19,413 nt of DNA from Candidatus Komeilibacteria bacterium RIFCSPLOWO2_02_FULL_48_11 (GCA_001818435.1 MHKO01000047.1:13266-32678), one strand, 5' to 3'; counted from the first letter of the stretch, positions 1-5,978 are shown. Numbers and translations are program-made. The notes: generated by a model not told the origin, from the letters alone.

Positions 1-267
1 GCTCTGGTCATCCCAAGTCCGCGTTTCCAGCCGGCCTTCCAAATAGATTTTTGAACCCTTGCGCAGGTATTGGCCGCAGATTTCAGCCAGGCGCCGCCAG
101 GCGACAATGTTTGAGAACTCGGTTTTTTCTTGTTTTTGTCCGGCTTGGTCGGTCCAAACCCGGCCAGTGGCTAAACCGAAATTCACAACCGGCGTGCCAT
201 TAGGCGTGGTGCGCACTTCCGGGTCCTGGGTTAGGCGGCCAATAAGCATGACTTTATTGAGGTCCAT
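1..267 (-). CDS. ssb: Single-stranded DNA-binding protein, N-terminal part
   Basis: This gene runs off the left edge of the window; the 89 codons seen are the N-terminal OB-fold of a bacterial SSB, which coats single-stranded DNA during replication, recombination and repair. The start MDLNKVMLIGRLTQDPEVR and the later blocks NIVAWRRLAEICGQYL and KGSKIYLEGRLETR are the usual SSB landmarks in the usual order. The ATG at 267 gives the expected N-terminus, directly at the first beta strand. No Shine-Dalgarno sequence is visible; the upstream bases are A-rich. It lies downstream of rpsF in the same orientation, the common bacterial rpsF-ssb order, with a 96-bp inverted-repeat element between them. 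The acidic C-terminal tail is outside the window. Confidence 0.95.
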   Translation of the reverse strand, partial: MDLNKVMLIGRLTQDPEVRTTPNGTPVVNFGLATGRVWTDQAGQKQEKTEFSNIVAWRRLAEICGQYLRKGSKIYLEGRLETRTWDDQS

Positions 268-340
268 ATTTTTTTACTTAGTTTTTAATTGAAACTGTAA
301 TTTAATTTATTATCCCTTGAATTTTGATTCTGTTATTTTT

Positions 341-436
341 CCGGCGAATCAACGAATCTTTTACAAATTTACGAATTTTCACGAAGTTTGTTTTGTTTGC
401 ATTCGTAAATTTGTAGCTGATTTGTAGATTCGCGGG
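341..436. repeat. 96-bp gene-less inverted-repeat element (MITE-like)
   Basis: Two 36-nt arms (341-376 and 401-436) are inverted repeats matching at 30 of 36 positions by eye, around a 24-nt centre. The inner ends, ACAAATTTACGAAT and its complement, match perfectly. The arms resemble the 36-bp arms that flank the GxxExxY gene at 10789-11248, with the same length and the same CCC-GAAT-CTACAAAT-GCTACAAAT layout. It looks like a non-coding relative of that element, placed between rpsF and ssb, where it could also act as a terminator or processing hairpin. Confidence 0.7.
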
Positions 437-448
437 TGTTTATGGTGT

Positions 449-985
449 TTATATTGTATCATTCTCCAGTATTTCATCAAGTTTTTTATCCAAGTCCTCA
501 AGGCTGGCTTTGGTTTTTTCTTTGACTGGCCGGGCCGGAATTTCCGGCTCAACCACCCGGGGCGCTTCTGTTGGTTCAAAGGCCGGGCTTTTTATTTCCA
601 CCTCTTTCACCTCGGCTTCAACAACCGGCTCTTCGGCAATGGCGCGCTTGGGCAAGCGGGCCTCGGCGGCTTTCTGGACGCGCTTGGCAATCGTTTTTTC
701 CTCAATCTGGGTGATTAAATGGCGCGCCACAAAATTAGCCAGCCGCAGTTTGGCGTTGAGGCTGGGAATATTGGCCGTGTCCGCCGTAAAAAGCCAAGAG
801 CGGTATTCGCCATGGGTGTTGCCGGCAATTTTGTAGGCCAGTTTTTTGCGGCCCAAGTTGTGGCTGAACTTTATTTCCGCCCCAGAGGCAGTGATCAGGG
901 CTTCAACTTGCTTGGCCATCTCGTCAATCTCCATCGGAGTGGCCGTGCCGGCAAACAGAGCGCACAGTTCGTATGATTTTGTCAT
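449..985 (-). CDS. rpsF: 30S ribosomal protein S6 with long charged C-terminal tail
   Basis: S6 binds the central domain of 16S rRNA together with S18. Residues 1 to about 97 form the normal S6 domain: MTKSYELCALFAGTATP, then the helix beginning EIDEMAKQVEALI, then NLGRKKLAYKIAGNTHGEYRSW, the conserved core of the family. Residues 98-178 are an extension rich in E, K, P, A and V that ends in a predicted helix, LEDLDKKLDEILENDTI. At 178 aa it is clearly longer than typical S6 (about 95-135 aa); such tails are familiar in CPR genomes. The ATG at 985 is preceded at about 8 nt by AAGGAG on the minus strand, one of the few clear ribosome-binding sites here. ssb follows. rpsR is not between them and may lie beyond the left edge. 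Confidence 0.93.
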   Translation of the reverse strand: MTKSYELCALFAGTATPMEIDEMAKQVEALITASGAEIKFSHNLGRKKLAYKIAGNTHGEYRSWLFTADTANIPSLNAKLRLANFVARHLITQIEEKTIAKRVQKAAEARLPKRAIAEEPVVEAEVKEVEIKSPAFEPTEAPRVVEPEIPARPVKEKTKASLEDLDKKLDEILENDTI

Positions 986-1003
986 TTGTTGACTCTCCTT
1001 GTT

Positions 1004-1049
1004 CCCTCTTTATAGAGTTATTGGACTCGCCGACGAGGCGAGAAGAGGG
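1004..1049 (-). promoter_or_regulatory. Structured rpsF leader hairpin
   Basis: Read on the minus strand, an outer 7-bp helix (CCCTCTT with AAGAGGG) encloses an inner 6-bp hairpin (CTCGCC-TCGTC-GGCGAG) and a one-sided bulge of about 15 nt. It ends just before the rpsF ribosome-binding site. S6:S18 autoregulatory leaders are known in many bacteria, but I cannot confirm that this matches their consensus. Confidence 0.4.
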
Positions 1050-1074
1050 TGATTAATTACTTATTTAATCTATC

Positions 1075-1104
1075 AGAATATTTTATTTTATACAATCTTG
1101 ACAA
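1075..1104 (-). promoter_or_regulatory. Probable rpsF promoter
   Basis: On the minus strand, TTGTCA (1104-1099) and TATTCT (1080-1075) are separated by 18 bases. This is an acceptable sigma-70-type pair about 90 nt upstream of rpsF and just above the leader hairpin. Confidence 0.4.
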
Positions 1105-1149
1105 AAGTTATAAAAGTGGCGTAATTAGGTATTCATCTAGCCCCTTTAA

Positions 1150-1192
1150 AATCCTTGTCCCTCGGACTTTTGCAGTTCGGGGGACTTTTATT
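1150..1192 (+). terminator. Repeated terminator-like hairpin, copy 1
   Basis: GTCCCTCGGAC (1157-1167) pairs with GTTCGGGGGAC (1175-1185) over 11 bp, counting two G-U pairs, and is followed by TTTTATT. The whole 43-bp block recurs at 5569-5611 with 41 of 43 identities. No plus-strand gene lies just upstream, so this copy may insulate the toxin-antitoxin pair that follows or mark the edge of an acquired cassette. Confidence 0.6.
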
Positions 1193-1219
1193 GACATATA
1201 TCTTTAAGTTATCTAGCAT
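1191..1219 (+). promoter_or_regulatory. Promoter of the RelB/RelE-type pair; predicted leaderless start
   Basis: A perfect -35 TTGACA (1191-1196), a 17-bp spacer and TAGCAT (1214-1219) precede the ATG at 1226 by only 6 bases. Transcription would start at or next to the start codon. No ribosome-binding site is present. Confidence 0.65.
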
Positions 1220-1225
1220 ATATAC

Positions 1226-1501
1226 ATGACTACTCAAGTTATCTTCACAATTGACAAAAAACTGAAAGAACGGGTCATGAAAAAGGCGCGGCAAGAAGGA
1301 GTACCTTTTGCTTCTATTTTTGAATTTGCTGCCAACGCCTATGTGTGCGGTCAGTTTAACGTTGATTTAGCGGGTCAAGAGGTGTTTAACGATAAGACCC
1401 GTCGTGAACTTATTGAGATTTCCAAGGATATTAAGGAAGGCAAGAATCTTTCTCCCCGATTTAAGACCATCCAAGAAATCAAGGATTATTTGAATAAATA
1501 A
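1226..1501 (+). CDS. Type II antitoxin, RelB/DinJ-like
   Basis: A 91-aa protein, first gene of a two-gene unit with a RelE-like toxin. The N-terminal TTQVIFTIDKKLKERVMKKA fits a ribbon-helix-helix start: one beta strand that would read DNA, then a helix of the type found in RelB/DinJ antitoxins. The C-terminal half, with ELIEISKDIKEGKNLSPRF and a final IQEIKDYLNK, resembles the toxin-wrapping tail of these antitoxins. The expected role is to neutralise the downstream toxin and repress its own promoter. The promoter upstream leaves almost no leader, so translation is probably leaderless. The toxin ATG comes 8 bases after the stop codon. The family name rests on overall pattern and context. Confidence 0.75.
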   Translation: MTTQVIFTIDKKLKERVMKKARQEGVPFASIFEFAANAYVCGQFNVDLAGQEVFNDKTRRELIEISKDIKEGKNLSPRFKTIQEIKDYLNK

Positions 1502-1509
1502 AAAACGTA

Positions 1510-1773
1510 ATGGAAGTAATTTTGCATCGGAGTTTCAAGAAGAAATTTAAGAAATTACCTCCAAAAACAAGAGATCAGTTTTTTGAAAGAGCTGATCTGT
1601 TTTTACACGATAAATTTCATCCTTTGTTGAATAATCATTCGGTTGAAAGAGTTTTCTTGGACTCCAGGAGCATTAACATTACTGGTGATTATCGGGCAAT
1701 ATTTCGAGAAGATGAAGATGGAGAAACTGTGATTTTTACGAAGATTGGCACCCACTCCGAATTATACGGTTAA
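1510..1773 (+). CDS. Type II toxin, RelE/YafQ-like mRNA interferase
   Basis: An 87-aa basic protein directly after the antitoxin gene. The order of elements is that of the RelE/ParE superfamily: an N-terminal strand and KKKFKKLPPKTRDQF helix, a central HPLLNNHSVERVFLDSRSINI stretch, then GDYRAIFRE and a last strand FTKIGTHSELYG ending in the usual H-x-E-x-Y pattern. RelE and YafQ toxins cut mRNA in the ribosomal A site. GDYR and the terminal histidine and tyrosine region are where catalytic or RNA-contact residues usually lie in these families. I cannot separate RelE, YafQ and HigB subfamilies by eye. The methyltransferase ATG begins 27 bases after the stop, so read-through into it is possible. 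Confidence 0.8.
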   Translation: MEVILHRSFKKKFKKLPPKTRDQFFERADLFLHDKFHPLLNNHSVERVFLDSRSINITGDYRAIFREDEDGETVIFTKIGTHSELYG

Positions 1774-1800
1774 ATTCATCTTTAGCCGTGCTTTTTGTTT

Positions 1801-3153
1801 ATGAACCATTCGTTTTTAATCTTTGGCCGCGAGCCAAGCGTTTCTTTCGCTGAACTGTACCAGCATCTTGGCCAAACTAGCCAAAAAATTTCTGTTGCCA
1901 ACCGCGAGGCGGTTTTGGTTGACGACCCAGAATTTGGCCATACTGCGCCGGATATTTTGGCCGGGGTAGTTAAGTCCGGTTTAATTGTTAAAACAGCGCC
2001 GAGTTTGTCAGCCGAGATTTTGGCTTCTATTTTAGAGTTGCATTTAAAAAAAGAAGGCAAGTTTAATTTTGGGTTGAGCTTCTACGGGTTTTCCACGTCC
2101 CTCCAGACCCTCACCCTACCCTCTCCCTTGAAGGGAGAGGGGAATCTAAAGAGGCTTGGCTTAGAGGTTAAAAAAATATTAAAACAATCTGGCGCGTCGG
2201 TGCGGCTGGTTGAATCAAGAAGCGGCAATTTATCGTCCGCGGATGTGGTGAAGAATAGATTATTAGATAAAGGTGTTGAATTATGTCTATTAAAGGCCAA
2301 GGATGAATTTTTAATTGGCCAGACGCTCGCGGTTCAGCCGTTTGAAGAATATTCAGAGCGCGATTACGGCCGCCCGGCTCGCGATTCTCGTTCTGGCATG
2401 TTGCCGCCTAAACTGGCCAAGGCCATGGTGAATATTGCCAGTCGCGGCAATCGCGGTTTAAAGATATTAGATCCCTTTTGCGGTTCAGGCACGGTTTTAC
2501 AGGAGTCTCTGCTTCTGGGATGCAACGTCATTGGCACGGATATTGAAGCCCGAGCCATTGCTGACAGCAAAAAGAATTTGGAATGGTTGTTAAATCGTCA
2601 TTCTGAAATAAAATACGTCATCCCGACCGAAGTCCGCCGTAGCTTTAGCGAAGGCGGACGAAGTGGAGGGATCTCATCGGTTGTCCAAGGGATCCCTCGA
2701 CTCCGCTTTGCTTCGCTCGGGATGACGAGCAATGTCCATATAGAAAAATGCGATGTCCGCCAGCTGGGAAATATATTGTCTAAAAACTCTGTTGACGCCA
2801 TTGTCAGCGAATTTGATTTAGGCCCCCCGCTTTCTGGCAAAGAATCTGAAGGCAAGATTAAGAGCATTGTCTCAAGCCTGAATGATTTTTATTTGGCCGC
2901 TCTCCACGCGCTCCAGCCAATTTTAAAAGACGCTGGCCAAGCGGTTCTGGCTTGGCCGTATTTTAAGAAATTTGATTTGTTCATTCCGGCGTTTGATGAG
3001 CTTGAACAGCTGGGCTGGCAGGCCGAGGCGCCGTATCCGGAAAGTTTTGAAAAAGATTTTCCACTCTCCCGGCGCAATACATTATTATACGGCCGGCAAG
3101 GCCAGTACGTCTGGCGGGAGATTTTGATCTTAAAAAAGACCGACAGAGGATGA
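1801..3153 (+). CDS. Trm11-like RNA (tRNA guanosine-N2) methyltransferase with two in-frame repeat insertions
   Basis: A predicted SAM-dependent RNA methyltransferase of the UPF0020/Trm11 type, 450 aa, probably acting on tRNA. The N-terminal third is a substrate-binding region (THUMP-like by position). YSERDYGRPARDSRSGMLPP (184-203) is the family linker before the Rossmann domain. LDPFCGSGTVLQES (223-236) is the SAM-binding motif I and GTDIEARAI its acidic loop. The catalytic motif reads SEFDLGPPL (336-344), where relatives usually have T-E-P-Y-L-G-P-P-L. Residues about 101-115 (core LTLPSPLKGEG) and about 272-310 (core EVRRSFSEGG and GIPRLRFASLGMTS) are translations of repeat DNA, not conserved protein; both fall in expected loops. 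I chose the ATG at 1801 over an in-frame TTG at 1795. The gene converges on ychF. Confidence 0.8.
   Translation: MNHSFLIFGREPSVSFAELYQHLGQTSQKISVANREAVLVDDPEFGHTAPDILAGVVKSGLIVKTAPSLSAEILASILELHLKKEGKFNFGLSFYGFSTSLQTLTLPSPLKGEGNLKRLGLEVKKILKQSGASVRLVESRSGNLSSADVVKNRLLDKGVELCLLKAKDEFLIGQTLAVQPFEEYSERDYGRPARDSRSGMLPPKLAKAMVNIASRGNRGLKILDPFCGSGTVLQESLLLGCNVIGTDIEARAIADSKKNLEWLLNRHSEIKYVIPTEVRRSFSEGGRSGGISSVVQGIPRLRFASLGMTSNVHIEKCDVRQLGNILSKNSVDAIVSEFDLGPPLSGKESEGKIKSIVSSLNDFYLAALHALQPILKDAGQAVLAWPYFKKFDLFIPAFDELEQLGWQAEAPYPESFEKDFPLSRRNTLLYGRQGQYVWREILILKKTDRG
2119..2141. repeat. Short palindromic repeat inside the methyltransferase gene
   Basis: CCCTCTCCCTT and AAGGGAGAGGG form a perfect 11-bp stem around one base. 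In the gene's frame it encodes LPSPLKGEG, a peptide familiar as the translation of a dispersed bacterial repeat of this sequence. It is unrelated to the second insertion at 2616-2727. Confidence 0.75.
2616..2727. repeat. Palindromic element family, copy R1, inside a coding sequence
   Basis: 112 bp bounded by perfect 11-bp inverted ends CGTCATCCCGA and TCGGGATGACG, with inner arms GGAGGGATCTC and GGGATCCCTCGACTC. The same ends and arms recur at 13260, 14331 and 16033. Here it lies inside the methyltransferase gene and stays in frame, adding roughly 38 residues. Confidence 0.85.
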
Positions 3154-3177
3154 ATTCCCTGTTATTCTAGCGAACTT

Positions 3178-4272
3178 TTAATTAAATAAAAAGTGGCAAA
3201 CATCCCCATCTTTCATTTCATAGTCTTTTCCCTCGGTTCGCAGTTTGCCTTTTTCGCGCGCTCCAGCCTCGCCATTGCAATCTATAAAGTCTTGATATGA
3301 AATAATCTCGGCCCGAATGAATCCTTTTTCAAAATCAGTGTGGATAACGCCGGCGGCTTGGGGGGCTTTGGCGCCGCGCTTAACTGTCCAGGCCCGGGTT
3401 TCTTTAGGACCAGAAGTCAGGAAAGTAATCAAATCCAAAAGTTTGTAAGAAGCGACAATCAATTTGTCCAACCCGGATTGCGAGAGCCCGAGTTCTTTCA
3501 GCATGGCCCGGGCTTCGTCATCCGGCAGTTCCGAGAGTTCGGATTCAATCTTGGCGGAAACAATAATTTTCGGCCAGAGGCCGACCGGACCAACCTCTGG
3601 ATGGAGCCTCTGGCTGGCGTCTTCTTCGTGTCCAATATCTTTTTCCGCTATATTAAGCACAGTCAGTATGGGCTTGGCTGTTAAGAGCTGGGTATCGCGG
3701 GTAGCGGCTTTTTCCTCTTCAGACAGAATTACTTCACGAGCCGGCGCGCCAACATTGAGCTTGGCTTTAATTTTTTGATAGACGCTTAAAGCAAGCTCGG
3801 CTTGTTTATCATGGCCTTTAGCCGCGCTTTGAGCTTCTTTGATTTTCTTTTCAATTGTGGAGAGGTCAGCCATAACTAGTTCCAGATTGATGGTTTGCTC
3901 ATCAGCCTCTGGGTCAATTCGGTTCTCAATATGGATGACGTTTTCGTCCTTAAAGTCGCGCACCACGTGGGCAATGGCGTCCACTTCGCGGATGCGGGCC
4001 AAAAATTGGTTGCCCAAGCCTTCGCCTTTATGCGCGTTCTTGACCAAACCGGCAATGTCCACAAATTCAATGGCGGTGGGTATGATTTTTTCCGGCTTGG
4101 ATATTTCAGCGAGCTTTTGAAGCCGCTCGTCAGGCACGGCAACAACGCCCACGTTGGGGTCAATGGTGCAAAAAGGAAAATTTTCCGCGGGCACGGCTTT
4201 TTTGGTCAAAGCGCGGAACAGGGTTGATTTGCCCACATTAGGCAGGCCGACAATGCCGATGGAGAAAGACAT
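3178..4272 (-). CDS. ychF: Ribosome-associated P-loop NTPase YchF (OLA1 family)
   Basis: At 364 aa this is full length for YchF, a universally conserved Obg-related NTPase that binds ribosomes and, in characterised members, prefers ATP. The P-loop GLPNVGKS is at 9-16, followed by the hallmark ENFPFCTIDPN (30-40), the DIAGL switch II (72-76) with HKGEGLGNQFL just after, and NIAEKD (207-212) in place of the NKxD specificity motif, which is exactly the YchF signature. The C-terminal ~85 residues are the TGS domain, with GPKETRAWT, GVIHTDFEKGFIRAEI and a final DYEMKDGDVCHFLFN. The ATG lies 2 bases after the brnA stop codon, so transcription is probably shared with that toxin-antitoxin pair, which is unusual for this housekeeping gene. 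It converges on the methyltransferase gene with 24 bases between stops. Confidence 0.97.
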   Translation of the reverse strand: MSFSIGIVGLPNVGKSTLFRALTKKAVPAENFPFCTIDPNVGVVAVPDERLQKLAEISKPEKIIPTAIEFVDIAGLVKNAHKGEGLGNQFLARIREVDAIAHVVRDFKDENVIHIENRIDPEADEQTINLELVMADLSTIEKKIKEAQSAAKGHDKQAELALSVYQKIKAKLNVGAPAREVILSEEEKAATRDTQLLTAKPILTVLNIAEKDIGHEEDASQRLHPEVGPVGLWPKIIVSAKIESELSELPDDEARAMLKELGLSQSGLDKLIVASYKLLDLITFLTSGPKETRAWTVKRGAKAPQAAGVIHTDFEKGFIRAEIISYQDFIDCNGEAGAREKGKLRTEGKDYEMKDGDVCHFLFN

Positions 4273-4274
4273 GT

Positions 4275-4547
4275 TTATGCTTTTTCAAGTTCACTCATCT
4301 CTTTATCCAGAAGTACTTTAACAAAAGATTGATACGGAACGTCCTGCCGGTTTGCCTCGGCTTTAATGCGGCTTAAAAGGGATTCAGGCACCCGGATTGA
4401 GATGGCCTTGGTTATTGGTTTCAGATTTGGTAAAACTACCTTATCGGCTTTGCTCCAGTCAATGTATTCGGAAGAATCGTGCTTGGACCAAAAATCACGT
4501 TCCTGATTTTCATTTTTGAATTTAGGGATTGATTTACGGTTTTTCAT
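4275..4547 (-). CDS. brnA: BrnA/CopG-type antitoxin
   Basis: A 90-aa partner of the BrnT toxin encoded just upstream; the two genes overlap by 14 bases. The N-terminal half, IPKFKNENQERDFWSKHDSS then YIDWSKADKVVLPNLKP, is the conserved lead-in of the CopG-type antitoxin family paired with BrnT. The C-terminal half, TKAISIRVPESLLSRIKAEA then VPYQSFVKVLLDKEM, is a ribbon-helix-helix DNA-binding domain. It should neutralise the toxin and repress the operon. ychF starts 2 bases after its stop. The BrnA versus CopG-antitoxin family label is not certain; the role is. Confidence 0.85.
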   Translation of the reverse strand: MKNRKSIPKFKNENQERDFWSKHDSSEYIDWSKADKVVLPNLKPITKAISIRVPESLLSRIKAEANRQDVPYQSFVKVLLDKEMSELEKA

Positions 4548-4827
4548 ATTGTTTTTGCTCTTTTTTACTCATATCACGAGCCGAGATTATTCTAATAGTA
4601 TTATTTCTGATAGTGAATGACATGAATAGCAATCTGCCGGATTCTGTTTTTCCTAAGGCGTGGCAGCGTTTTTCTTTTTGTGAATGCTTCTCGTCTTTTA
4701 TTATCAGAAGCGGCTGGTTGAAGAATACTTCTTCGCACTCCGCATTGGAAACCTTGTGTTTTAGCCAGTTTTTATCCAGATTTCCCTTATCCCAATCAAA
4801 GCCGGTATAGCGTAATATTTTCATCAT
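4534..4827 (-). CDS. brnT: BrnT-family ribonuclease toxin
   Basis: A 97-aa toxin of the BrnT family, whose studied members have a RelE-like fold and inhibit translation through RNase activity. Family landmarks appear in order: FDWDKGNLDKNWLKHKVS (10-27), the EVFFNQPLLIIKDEKHS block, RCHALGKTESGRLLFMSFTIR, and the terminal IRIISARDMSKKEQKQYE, the best-conserved BrnT segment. Toxin-before-antitoxin order is typical of brnTA. Translation starts at the ATG at 4827 or at the next codon, also ATG, with AAAGGT upstream as a modest ribosome-binding site. A good divergent promoter lies just upstream. Confidence 0.9.
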   Translation of the reverse strand: MMKILRYTGFDWDKGNLDKNWLKHKVSNAECEEVFFNQPLLIIKDEKHSQKEKRCHALGKTESGRLLFMSFTIRNNTIRIISARDMSKKEQKQYEKP

Positions 4828-4851
4828 ACCTTTAATTTTTTGTATATTACC

Positions 4852-4880
4852 ATTATATACTAAATATGGTTAGAGCGCAA
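4852..4880 (-). promoter_or_regulatory. Promoter of brnT-brnA(-ychF)
   Basis: On the minus strand, TTGCGC (4880-4875), a 17-bp spacer and a perfect TATAAT (4857-4852) lie about 25 bases before the brnT start. It is back to back with the plus-strand promoter at 4883-4911. Confidence 0.65.
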
Positions 4881-4882
4881 TA

Positions 4883-4911
4883 TTGACAAAACACACCAAC
4901 TATAATACCAT
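4883..4911 (+). promoter_or_regulatory. Promoter of the 5049 gene and its leader
   Basis: TTGACA (4883-4888), 17 bases, then TACCAT (4906-4911). A TATAAT at 4901 is too close to this -35 box to pair with it. The start point would be near 4918, giving a leader of about 130 nt. Confidence 0.5.
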
Positions 4912-4917
4912 ACAAAA

Positions 4918-5048
4918 CTCATCTCAAAGCCGAGAGATGAGAAAGCGCCGTGACTGTTCACGGATAGATGATCTTTATCATACCGGCGAGTATTTGTCGG
5001 CACATTGGGTGCTGGCGAGTATACGCCAATACATTAAGGAGGATTGTC
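4918..5048 (+). other. Hairpin-rich 5' leader (possible cis-regulatory RNA)
   Basis: The predicted untranslated leader holds successive small hairpins: CTCATCTC/GAGATGAG (4918-4941, 8 bp), CCGTGA/TCACGG (4948-4963, 6 bp, 4-nt loop), ATGAT/ATCAT (4968-4981, 5 bp) and TGGCG/CGCCA (5013-5028, 5 bp). A very strong Shine-Dalgarno, AAGGAGG (5036-5042), follows, 6 bases before the ATG. The motif GGCGAGTAT occurs twice (4985 and 5014 regions). No known riboswitch class was recognised. Confidence 0.4.
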
Positions 5049-5537
5049 ATGAGGCACATTCTCACTTTTGGGCAGCCCGTTCTCCGCCTCATCTCCGGCG
5101 GCGAGACATTGACCATCGAGGCGACAGACGGATATAAAACAATCCAACAAGCCACCGATGTGTTTACCTATATCAATATGGATTGTAATCATGATTTTGA
5201 TGAGGTAAATGATCCCACTCCGAAAATTCAGGTCGATATTTATAACCTCGAAAAAGACGGTGTGGGATTTAGAGACATACTTGGCGAGGATGCTGATTTT
5301 GACAAGGTTTATTTTACTCAGGGCCAGGTTGTTAGCTTTGTTCAGAAATACAAAAAGCGCACATGGATGGGGCGATATAGGTACAGCCTGAATTTTCCTT
5401 TTAAGTCAAAAGGAATTCGTTTTTTACAGGAGGTTTATGTTTTCGGAGAGATGGTTAATACAGCACACCATCTTTTTGATAACAGGCAGAAGATGGTACA
5501 TCTTCACCCGATATTATTTGTTCTTCCGCAAATGTGA
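5049..5537 (+). CDS. Hypothetical protein, 162 aa, function unknown
   Basis: I do not recognise this family. The start at ATG 5049 is fixed by the best ribosome-binding site in the window (AAGGAGG, 6-nt spacing); an upstream in-frame ATG at 4968 lies in the leader and lacks one. The protein (MRHILTFGQPVLRLISGGE...) looks soluble, with no signal peptide or membrane segment. It is rich in beta-prone and aromatic stretches. The middle has acidic patches (CNHDFDEVNDPTP, GEDADFDKVYF), and a basic-aromatic patch KYKKRTWMGRYRYSLNF follows. The gene has its own promoter, a structured leader and two hairpins after its stop, so it appears to be a self-contained transcription unit between a toxin-antitoxin pair and a gene-free stretch. 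Acquisition by transfer is plausible but not shown. Confidence 0.6.
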   Translation: MRHILTFGQPVLRLISGGETLTIEATDGYKTIQQATDVFTYINMDCNHDFDEVNDPTPKIQVDIYNLEKDGVGFRDILGEDADFDKVYFTQGQVVSFVQKYKKRTWMGRYRYSLNFPFKSKGIRFLQEVYVFGEMVNTAHHLFDNRQKMVHLHPILFVLPQM

Positions 5538-5542
5538 TTCTT

Positions 5543-5611
5543 GGGTCAGTGAACTTTCTGACCCTTTGAATCCTTGTCCCTCGGACTCTTGCAGTTCGGG
5601 GGACATTTATT
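5543..5611 (+). terminator. Tandem terminator hairpins, including repeat copy 2
   Basis: First hairpin: GGGTCAG (5543-5549) with CTGACCC (5558-5564). Second: an 11-bp stem with G-U pairs, 5576-5586 with 5594-5604, followed by ATTTATTT. The second hairpin lies in the 43-bp block shared with 1150-1192. Together they should end transcription of the 5049 gene. Confidence 0.65.
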
Positions 5612-5943
5612 TATACTAAAGACGTGGTTTTGCAATACTCTGCGGTTACGGCTTCAGAGTCAGAGCCGTTGAAAGTCGTTGCCCGGGGTTTTGTCGGCTA
5701 GGGCTTGCAAAAGAGCGGTGGCGATTTTTCAAAATTAAAAAACAGTTCAGTTGGCGCGGTCTGCTGGCGGACTTAGATGTCCCAAATACAATACAGCCGC
5801 TTGGCAATTTCGGGCGGCAGTGATTTGGCGGATGGCACAGCGCACGGTTCTTCGTTGCCAACGTCAACTTCGACAGGGGTGACATTTCTAAATCCCGCAA
5901 AAGGTGACATTTCTATTTCCCGTTGACAGACTAATACATGTAT
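5612..5943. other. Gene-free stretch, possible mobile-element remnant
   Basis: About 330 bp with no convincing gene. Minus-strand frames show short coding-like pieces that do not join without frameshifts, such as LPPEIAKRLYCIWD near 5770-5810 and IATALLQALADKTPGNDFQRL near 5660-5730, which may be traces of a decayed gene. At its right end, 5878-5897 and 5903-5922 are 20-nt direct repeats (18 of 20 identical) around GGTGACATTTCT, a type of sequence often seen at insertion-sequence ends. The family cannot be named. Confidence 0.3.
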
Positions 5944-5972
5944 TTGACAAAAGGTATTGATTGTCATAAGCT
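5944..5972 (+). promoter_or_regulatory. Promoter of the toxin-antitoxin-translin operon; predicted leaderless
   Basis: TTGACA (5944-5949), 17 bases, TAAGCT (5967-5972), then 6 bases to the ATG at 5979. The -10 match is weak (3 of 6), but the spacing repeats that seen at 1226, 7196 and 19317. Confidence 0.45.
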
Positions 5973-5978
5973 AACAAT

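Noticed and set aside
1795..1800. TTG start for the methyltransferase
   Set aside because: An ATG two codons later gives the same protein without relying on a rare start.
4883..5137. Plus-strand 84-codon frame upstream of the 5049 gene
   Set aside because: It overlaps the leader and the 5049 gene in another frame, starts at the promoter itself and has no ribosome-binding site or family features.
5646..5967. Two minus-strand frames as genes
   Set aside because: They overlap each other, include the tandem repeat at 5878-5922 and resemble no family; at best they are fragments of a decayed gene.
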